From a virus: 25,062 nucleotides of DNA. The notes beneath the pieces were generated by a model. It searched no databases, was not told the origin of the DNA, and worked only from the letters and a program-made list of their open reading frames with translations. The DNA is taken from positions 1-25,062 of IMG/VR virus record IMGVR_UViG_3300026097_000096; one strand, 5' to 3'. This document shows, one piece after another, positions 20,368-25,062 of this stretch (position 1 is the stretch's first letter; every line of letters starts with the position of its first letter). A program made the translations under genes and the position numbers.

Positions 20368-21966
20368 ATGACTGATTACAACATTAACGCAGTGTCTAGG
20401 AAAGTGTCTTATACCGGATCAACCGGTCTAGGCCCGTATGCGTTTTCGTTTGAAATCCTGGCTGAAGGTGACATCGCTGTTTACTTTAACGAGACTCTCC
20501 TGACGCTCACAACAGACTACACGGTCACGATCAATGCCAACGGCACAGGTGAAGTTGACCTGGTAACAGGTGGCAGCATTCCCTCAACACCAACTGCGTC
20601 GGATCTAATTGTCATCCTGGGCGCACGCGACATCGAGCGCACCACCGACTTTGTGACGGCTGGTGACCTACGCGCTGCAGCTCTCAACGAGCAGCTCGAC
20701 GCACTGACGATCTACATGCAGCAGATCAAGGAAGAGGTGGATCGCTCTGTTAAGGCGCCGGCTTTTGACCCGACCGGCATCGACATGGTGCTGCCGAAAA
20801 AGGCAGATCGCGTCAATGCGTTTATTGCGTTTGATGCCAATGGCGATGTGTCGGCAGCTGTACCCTCAGATGACGTAACAACCCTGGCAGAGGTGGCCAC
20901 AGACATTGCGACCTTGGCCGATATCGAAGACGGCACCACTGCAACAGATGCAATCTCTGACACCGCAGCCATTGCGTCGGATGTGACTACAGTGGCCGGC
21001 ATTGCAAGCAACGTGACATCGGTTGCGAATGACGCCACAGACATTGGCACAGTCGCAACAGACCTAGCTGGCGATGATGACATCGGCACAGTGGCTGCCA
21101 ACATTTCAGATGTCAGCTCGGTTGCTGCGATTGACAGCCAGGTGAGCTCGGTTGCAGCTGATGCCACAGACATCGGTACTGTGGCCACAGACCTTGCTGG
21201 TTCTGACACGATCGGCACAGTGGCTGGTATTGCTTCTGATGTATCAGCGGTCGCGGCGATTGACACAGACGTAACCACAGTCGCAGGTATCGACTCAGAT
21301 GTGACAGCGGTCGCAGCTGATGCGACGGACATCGGTACAGTCTCGACAAACATTGCCAACGTCAACACGGTGGCCGGTATCTCTGGCAACGTGACGACGG
21401 TTGCAGGCATTGATTCAGATGTGACAGCAGTGGCCGCAGATGCAACTGACATCGGCACAGTATCAACGAACATCGCCAATGTGAATACGGTTGCTGGGAT
21501 CTCGGCCGACATCGGCACACTGGCCGACATTGAGGACGGCACTGTTGCGACGACAGCAATCTCTAGCCTGGCTGCACTTGAGACAGAGATCCTTGGGTTG
21601 TACGCCCAGCTCGCAGACATTGCGACGAAGGTGAATCGCTCAGGCGACACAATGACAGGCGATTTGATCCTGGATACGACGGGTGCGTTGACACTGCCAG
21701 TGGGTACAGAGGCACAGCGTCCGACTCCAGTGAAAGGGATGTTCCGATTCAACGATGACGAAGATCAGTTTGAAGGATACGACGGAGCTGCATGGGGAGC
21801 TGTCGGCGGTGGTAACACGGCTGTCGTCGGATGGGAAAACCAGATTACAGTGTCTGAGGATTACACGATGACAACAGGTAACAACATGGTAAGTGCGGGG
21901 CCGATCACGATTGACACAGGCTACACCGTCACAGTACCAACAGGATCAAGATGGGTGGTGGTGTAA
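20368..21966 (+). CDS. Tail fibre protein with T7 gp17-type N-terminal domain and repeats
   Basis: The product is 532 aa (T7 gp17 is 553). The N-terminal 130 residues are the T7 fibre anchoring domain: VSYTGSTGLGPYAFSFEIL, then LTTDYTVTINANG, ILGARDIERTTDF and LNEQLDALTIYMQQIKEEVDRS. This end plugs into the tail near the nozzle. Residues about 170-395 are a degenerate repeat array (ATDIGTV, NTVAGI, DVTAVA units), probably an extended trimeric shaft. Residues about 400-475 are a junction with NRSGDTMTGDLILDTTG and then FRFNDDEDQFEGYDG, a segment common in phage fibres. The short C-terminal part ends in a beta-rich strand. It has no large receptor-binding head of its own, so the following small fibre genes may supply binding. 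The ribosome site is GGAG. Confidence 0.92.
   Translation: MTDYNINAVSRKVSYTGSTGLGPYAFSFEILAEGDIAVYFNETLLTLTTDYTVTINANGTGEVDLVTGGSIPSTPTASDLIVILGARDIERTTDFVTAGDLRAAALNEQLDALTIYMQQIKEEVDRSVKAPAFDPTGIDMVLPKKADRVNAFIAFDANGDVSAAVPSDDVTTLAEVATDIATLADIEDGTTATDAISDTAAIASDVTTVAGIASNVTSVANDATDIGTVATDLAGDDDIGTVAANISDVSSVAAIDSQVSSVAADATDIGTVATDLAGSDTIGTVAGIASDVSAVAAIDTDVTTVAGIDSDVTAVAADATDIGTVSTNIANVNTVAGISGNVTTVAGIDSDVTAVAADATDIGTVSTNIANVNTVAGISADIGTLADIEDGTVATTAISSLAALETEILGLYAQLADIATKVNRSGDTMTGDLILDTTGALTLPVGTEAQRPTPVKGMFRFNDDEDQFEGYDGAAWGAVGGGNTAVVGWENQITVSEDYTMTTGNNMVSAGPITIDTGYTVTVPTGSRWVVV
20880..21570 (+). repeat. Degenerate coding repeats of the fibre shaft
   Basis: The stretch encodes many variants of DVTTVAGI / ATDIGTV / NIANVNTVAGIS. 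The clearest pair is 21280-21384 and 21400-21504, spaced 120 nt (40 residues): the 35 residues are identical but 22 of 35 codons differ, all at synonymous positions. Confidence 0.85.
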
Positions 21967-21967
21967 G

Positions 21968-22465
21968 ATGGCACTAGAACTAAACGGAACAACTGGCGTA
22001 TCGCTTGTACAGGATGGGGTTGTTACTGCGGCTGATTTGGCGAGTGATGCAATTACGTCTGCGGCATTGCCTGCGGGTAGTGTGTTGCAGGTTGTGCAAG
22101 ACACTTATTTGTCTCAGGTGACTACAACGGCAGGAAACACTACTTATGTGGACACCAATCTTTCTGCGTCAATTACCCCATCAAGTACAAGCAACAAAGT
22201 ACTTGCACTAGTAACCCACTCAAATTCAAGAAAAGTTGGAGACAACGTTCTCAACGTGAGATTGCTTAGAGACAGTACGGCAATAATTTCTTCAATTGGA
22301 AATCTTGATACTGGAGATACACAACTACTTACAGATGTATTTTCTTTTTCATATTTAGACTCCCCAAATACGACATCTCAGGTAACTTATAAAACTCAAT
22401 TTGCTTCTGCGAATGGCGTAATTTACGGGCCGAATGTGATTATCTTAATGGAGATTGCAGGATGA
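21968..22465 (+). CDS. Small fibre/adhesin protein
   Basis: The product is 165 aa from ATG 21968, 1 nt after the fibre stop; an earlier in-frame ATG lies in the fibre gene and is not used. The N-terminus ALELNGTTGVSLVQDGVV and the block SAALPAGSVLQVVQD are common in short phage fibre proteins. The remaining 110 residues are Ser/Thr/Asn-rich beta strands (STSNKVLALVTHSN) typical of a receptor-binding tip such as a small beta-sandwich. The DNA for that tip (22130-22450) is visibly more AT-rich than the beginning, suggesting an exchanged module. The stop overlaps the chaperone gene by 4 nt. I infer host-surface recognition. Confidence 0.7.
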   Translation: MALELNGTTGVSLVQDGVVTAADLASDAITSAALPAGSVLQVVQDTYLSQVTTTAGNTTYVDTNLSASITPSSTSNKVLALVTHSNSRKVGDNVLNVRLLRDSTAIISSIGNLDTGDTQLLTDVFSFSYLDSPNTTSQVTYKTQFASANGVIYGPNVIILMEIAG

Positions 22466-22791
22466 TTATAGATAAAGCAACCGCACTCCAAGCACTCCGC
22501 CCTAACGCTGAATGGGTACTGCGTGGTGACGAACTAGAATGGCTCGACACAGAACAGTCTGAGCCGACTGAAGCTGAAATCACAGCCAAGATTGCAGAGC
22601 TTGAAGCCGCAGAACCTATGCGCTTACTCAGAGCCGAACGCAACCAACGTCTCGCAAACACAGACTGGTGGGCATCGTCTGACCTGACAATGACAGCGGA
22701 GCAGACAGCCTACCGCCAAGCACTGCGTGACATTACAGAAACATACACGAGCCTAGACGATGTAGTCTGGCCGGAGGAGCCAAATGTCTAA
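22462..22791 (+). CDS. Tail-fibre assembly chaperone-like protein (Phage_tail_APC type)
   Basis: The product is 109 aa. The end RAERNQRLANTDWWASSDLTMTAEQTAYRQALRDITETY is the signature of the short tail-assembly chaperone family (RdxLLaxTDW then YRQaLRDi) that follows fibre genes and helps them fold or trimerise. The N-terminal half has the acidic EQSEPTEAEI linker and helix. It starts in an ATGA overlap with the small fibre gene and its end overlaps the next fibre by 8 nt, so it is co-translated with two possible clients. Which fibre it serves is not evident. Confidence 0.8.
   Translation: MIIDKATALQALRPNAEWVLRGDELEWLDTEQSEPTEAEITAKIAELEAAEPMRLLRAERNQRLANTDWWASSDLTMTAEQTAYRQALRDITETYTSLDDVVWPEEPNV
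22773..22779 (+). promoter_or_regulatory. Strong ribosome binding site of the long fibre gene
   Basis: GGAGGAG lies 4 nt before ATG 22784 and inside the end of the chaperone gene. It supports this start over coupling alone. Confidence 0.75.
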
Positions 22792-23869
22792 GGTAGCAAT
22801 CCAAGGCAACGCATCGGGAACTGGCACGTTCACCATTGCGTCTCCAAACTCTAATACAGACCGCACACTGACGTTGCCTGATGAGGCGGGGACGGTGTTG
22901 ATTAACGGTACGTCAGATAACGTAGGGATTGGGACAAGTAGTCCGGGAAATACACTAGAGGCATATAACTTAGCCGATACCCAGATTAGAGTGTCAAATG
23001 GAACATCAGCGCAATCCTACGACTTTGGACGCAATGGCTCTAATGGGCTATTTACCTTTTATGGCAATCAAACAGGTTTTACAGGATATGTTTTTTCTGG
23101 TGTAGATGGCGAACGTATGCGCATCGACCCCAGTGGTAACTTGTTGGTGGGTACTACTGACACGACCATTTATAACAATAGTGGATCGGGACAGGGGGGT
23201 GCAAGTTTTTCTAGAGCAGGTGCAGGTAATTATTACTTGCAGGTAGCAAGAGATTCTGAAAATGTGATTTTTGTAAATCGTTTGGTCAATGATGGAAATT
23301 TAATTGATTTCCGACAAGATGGAACGCAAGAAGGCACTATTTCCGTCTCAGGATCAACCGTATCCTACAACGGCGGTCACTTAGCACGTTGGTCACGCCT
23401 TGCAGATGACAGCAAAGACACATCAATCGTCAAAGGTACAGTGATGACTAACCTTGATGCGATGGTTGAGTGGTCACACGATGCTGTTGCTGAAGTATTA
23501 GATGAAGAAGGCAACGTAGTCACTGAAGCTAAAGACGCATACACAGAAGACAATGAGCAGTTAAACAAGATGGCTGTTTCATCTGTCGAAGGCGATGCGA
23601 ATGTTGCAGGAGTCTTTGTCAACTGGGATGAAGATGACGATTGGAATGACATGAACATCGCAATGACAGGCGATATGGTGATTCGTATTGCTCAAGGCAC
23701 AACTGTACAGCGTGGCGATCTACTCATGTCAGCAGGAGACGGTACAGCTAAACCACAGGGTGATGACATTGTACGATCTAAGACGATTGCAAAGGTCACA
23801 TCGACTCATGTTTCACACACTTATGACGATGGTTCTTATTTAGTGCCATGTGTCCTGATGGCTTGTTAA
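22784..23869 (+). CDS. Tail fibre/adhesin with conserved C-terminal processing-type domain
   Basis: The product is 361 aa. The N-terminal 60 residues (NTDRTLTLPDEAGTVLING, then DNVGIGTSSPG) are common in marine phage fibres. Residues about 60-190 are Gly/Asn/Ser-rich, AT-rich in DNA and probably the variable binding module. The C-terminal 165 residues, beginning GGHLARWSRLADD and including NEQLNKMAVSSVEGDANVAG, AMTGDMVIRIAQGTTVQRGDLLMSAGDGTAKPQ and the end YLVPCVLMAC, form a conserved block seen from memory in marine phage fibres; it resembles Peptidase_G2/intramolecular-chaperone-type ends that trimerise the fibre and may be cut off. Self-cleavage is inference. This module is GC-richer than the middle. 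Confidence 0.78.
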   Translation: MSKVAIQGNASGTGTFTIASPNSNTDRTLTLPDEAGTVLINGTSDNVGIGTSSPGNTLEAYNLADTQIRVSNGTSAQSYDFGRNGSNGLFTFYGNQTGFTGYVFSGVDGERMRIDPSGNLLVGTTDTTIYNNSGSGQGGASFSRAGAGNYYLQVARDSENVIFVNRLVNDGNLIDFRQDGTQEGTISVSGSTVSYNGGHLARWSRLADDSKDTSIVKGTVMTNLDAMVEWSHDAVAEVLDEEGNVVTEAKDAYTEDNEQLNKMAVSSVEGDANVAGVFVNWDEDDDWNDMNIAMTGDMVIRIAQGTTVQRGDLLMSAGDGTAKPQGDDIVRSKTIAKVTSTHVSHTYDDGSYLVPCVLMAC

Positions 23870-23878
23870 GGAAGGGTT

Positions 23879-24442
23879 ATGTCACAACTCAACGTAGATA
23901 CAATCAAGAAAGCTGACGGCACAGGCAACCTGAGTGTTCCTGCTGAGACAGGTACGCTTGTTATCAAGGACGGCTCCAACGATGTCACGCTCAACGACAT
24001 CACAGCCGGTGGCATCTATCTAGGCGGTACAGGTGCGGCGAACTTCTTGGATGACTATGAGGAAGGGACGTTTACTCCGACAATTTCATCCGGACTTGAA
24101 TCTATCACTTACACCACTCAATCCGGCCATTATACTAAAGCTGGTAATTTTGTTTTTTTTGTTATTCGTCTTAATTTAGTTGCAACCAGAAATGCATCTC
24201 AACTAAAAATTGGTTCATTACCATTTACTGGAAAAAGTGGTATTTCCGGACAAGCGGGATCGGCATATTGGGCATATGTAGGCAGTGGAGTCCAAAGTTC
24301 TACAACGACAAACCCACCACAACTTTATATAAACACCAACACATCTGAAATTACTTTTTATAGCGGTGCTGGTAATTTTATTGGTAATAGCCTAGCAAGT
24401 GGAAGCGTAGACTTTTACATCACCGGTCACTATTTAACCTAA
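23879..24442 (+). CDS. Small fibre/adhesin protein with YEEGTFTPTI tip domain
   Basis: The product is 187 aa behind AAGGAAGGG. The N-terminus SQLNVDTIKKADGTGNLSVP, then the GTLVIKDGSNDVTL segment, resembles the beginnings of other fibres here. The block FLDDYEEGTFTPTISSG followed by YTTQSGHYTKAGNFVFFVIRL is a very common phage host-recognition module. The rest is strands rich in Asn/Ser/Thr/Gly. The coding DNA from 24100 to 24440 is clearly AT-rich and includes an eight-T run (24153-24160), unlike the first part. It is the last fibre gene before a leader with a possible pseudoknot. Receptor unknown. Confidence 0.75.
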   Translation: MSQLNVDTIKKADGTGNLSVPAETGTLVIKDGSNDVTLNDITAGGIYLGGTGAANFLDDYEEGTFTPTISSGLESITYTTQSGHYTKAGNFVFFVIRLNLVATRNASQLKIGSLPFTGKSGISGQAGSAYWAYVGSGVQSSTTTNPPQLYINTNTSEITFYSGAGNFIGNSLASGSVDFYITGHYLT

Positions 24443-24446
24443 CCTA

Positions 24447-24476
24447 TCACCAGTGGACTCTGGTGACTGACAGTCC
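24447..24476 (+). promoter_or_regulatory. Predicted H-type RNA pseudoknot upstream of a strong ribosome site
   Basis: Stem 1 pairs TCACCAG (24447-24453) with CTGGTGA (24460-24466). Its loop TGGACT holds GGACT (24455-24459), which is complementary to AGTCC (24472-24476). Connecting loops are 1, 0 and 5 nt, which is sterically reasonable. It lies 7 nt before AGGAGG (24484-24489). No T tract follows, so it is not a terminator. Confidence 0.45.
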
Positions 24477-24483
24477 AAGCCAA

Positions 24484-24489
24484 AGGAGG
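24484..24489 (+). promoter_or_regulatory. Consensus ribosome binding site for the 88-aa protein
   Basis: AGGAGG, 5 nt before ATG 24495, among the best such sites in the window and close enough to the upstream structure to be affected by it. Confidence 0.8.
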
Positions 24490-24494
24490 AAACA

Positions 24495-24761
24495 ATGGCA
24501 CTAACTAAAACAGTTAAAGTAGACAAGATTGAAATCGTAGGCGACTACAAGCACGTTCAGGTGCGTACAGCCACAGTGATTGAGGAAGACGGTGTAGAAC
24601 TCTCACGCTCTTACCATCGCCACGTTGTATCGCCACTGGATGACTGCTCAGGCGAATGTCCTGAAGTTCAAGCTATTGCGGCCGCTGTCCACACTGATGA
24701 AGTGAAGGCGGCGTATCAGGCGCACCTTGATGCACAGCAAGCTGAGATGAATGCGGAGTAA
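24495..24761 (+). CDS. Small conserved marine-phage protein of unknown function
   Basis: The product is 88 aa. The N-terminus VDKIEIVGDYKHVQVRTATVIEEDGVELSRSYHRH is a beta-rich segment that I recognise as common in small proteins next to fibre genes in marine phages; the function is unknown. After a SPLDDCSGEC turn with two Cys, the C-terminal third is a helix (EVQAIAAAVHTDEVKAAYQAHLDAQQAEM). The strongest ribosome site in the area points to high expression. It may be a fibre-adjacent structural or accessory protein; position alone suggests this. Confidence 0.65.
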   Translation: MALTKTVKVDKIEIVGDYKHVQVRTATVIEEDGVELSRSYHRHVVSPLDDCSGECPEVQAIAAAVHTDEVKAAYQAHLDAQQAEMNAE

Positions 24762-24768
24762 GTAGGCC

Positions 24769-24969
24769 ATGAGCAACGAGCAGCACAACATCCCCCTGAC
24801 CGACACACAGATCGAGGCGATTGCGGAAAAGGCTGCTGAGGTTGCTTTGAACAAAGTCTATGCCGAGGTCGGCAAGAATGTTTTGAAGAAGCTGGCATGG
24901 CTCACAGGTGTCGTGGTCATTGGCATTGCACTCTGGCTTGCCGGTAACGGCAACTTGCCGAAGACGTAG
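24769..24969 (+). CDS. Single-TM small protein, possible holin
   Basis: The product is 66 aa. Residues 1-43 are polar and helical (TDTQIEAIAEKAAEVALNKVYAEVGKNVLKK), and residues about 44-59 (LAWLTGVVVIGIALWL) form one membrane span near the C-terminus, followed by a short tail. Small one-span proteins after fibre genes are often holins (T7 gp17.5 lies at the same place). However, the polar N-terminal helix and single span are also seen in phage membrane proteins with no lysis role. No endolysin is visible in the window, so the lysis assignment is tentative. The stop is 1 nt before the next start. Confidence 0.55.
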   Translation: MSNEQHNIPLTDTQIEAIAEKAAEVALNKVYAEVGKNVLKKLAWLTGVVVIGIALWLAGNGNLPKT

Positions 24970-24970
24970 C

Positions 24971-25062
24971 ATGGACCCTCTCACTGCGATTGCTGCATTC
25001 AACGCGAGCTATGCAGTGGTCAAGACTGCGGCGCAAAACGCAGGGGAAATCTCTCAGATCTT
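24971..25062 (+). CDS. Start of a small MDPLTAI-type phage protein (3' partial)
   Basis: Thirty codons are visible before the window ends: MDPLTAIAAFNASYAVVKTA and then AQNAGEI. This opening resembles small proteins in many marine phages, found near fibre and lysis genes, often with an N-terminal amphipathic or hydrophobic helix. It starts 1 nt after the one-TM gene, implying coupling. Function is unknown; some related proteins are labelled holin-like without proof. Confidence 0.6.
   Translation, partial: MDPLTAIAAFNASYAVVKTAAQNAGEISQI

Noticed and set aside
20712-21752. 346-codon open frame on the minus strand across the fibre repeats
   Set aside because: It mirrors the + strand repeat array, giving a monotonous Val/Ala/Thr/Ser product; it has no ribosome site and sits inside a clear T7-type fibre gene.
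21968-24442. Diversity-generating retroelement acting on the fibre tips
   Set aside because: No reverse transcriptase, template repeat or adenine-specific variable repeat is visible in the window.
24447-24466. Hairpin after the last fibre gene as a terminator
   Set aside because: The bases after the stem are CTGACAGTCC, not T-rich; a pseudoknot reading explains more bases.

Overview
The window is a contiguous piece of a tailed double-stranded DNA phage genome of podovirus (short-tailed, T7-like virion) type. Every gene I can support is on the + strand, packed with 1-20 nt overlaps or very short gaps and mostly led by Shine-Dalgarno sites. The virion genes follow the T7 plan (portal, scaffold, capsid, two tail tubular proteins, internal ejection proteins, T7-type fibre). 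The terminase genes lie upstream of the portal rather than at the far end as in T7. Small accessory proteins and the fibre domains resemble those of marine phages, so an aquatic bacterial host (probably Pseudomonadota) is likely. I cannot name host or genus. No integrase, repressor, tRNA, CRISPR array or insertion sequence is visible.

Layout. (1) 1-1420, end of a replication-type module: a protein with an SSB-like C-terminal tip, a winged-helix replication/regulatory protein, then a 224-nt gap with an exact DnaA box, a dyad and a hairpin. (2) 1419-3677, packaging: a DUF3310-type protein, small terminase and large terminase, the last two sharing 86 nt. (3) 3671-5421, a GNAT-like protein and six small, mostly basic proteins, including a tandem paralogue pair. 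Two of these genes were too short to show up in a simple ORF scan. (4) 5423-9354, head: portal, Bbp19-like protein, scaffold, then a terminator and promoter-like element, major capsid and a small capsid-associated protein. (5) 9401-12508, tail tube A, tail tube B (nozzle) and a gp14-like ejection protein. (6) 12508-20329, three large ejection proteins of 718, 1066 and 823 aa. The 1066-aa protein carries a ParB-like and a RelA/SpoT-like domain, which makes it look like a virion-delivered effector. (7) 20368-24442, a T7-type fibre with degenerate repeats, then three further fibre/adhesin genes and a fibre-assembly chaperone. (8) 24443-25062, a possible pseudoknot leader, a small conserved protein, a one-TM protein and the start of another gene.

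How the genes work together: TerS/TerL pump DNA through the portal into a capsid built by scaffold and major capsid protein. The tube A/B proteins close the portal and form the tail. The ejection proteins sit inside the head and leave with the DNA. The fibre set decides host binding.

The most notable observations are the ParB plus RelA/SpoT ejection protein, two C-terminal host-replisome-like peptide motifs (DDEIPF and QADLF), the acidic/basic overlap of TerS and TerL, the H-type pseudoknot just before a strong ribosome site, and a shared extended -10 element before the capsid and fibre genes. Family assignments come from recognising motifs by eye; no database search was run.
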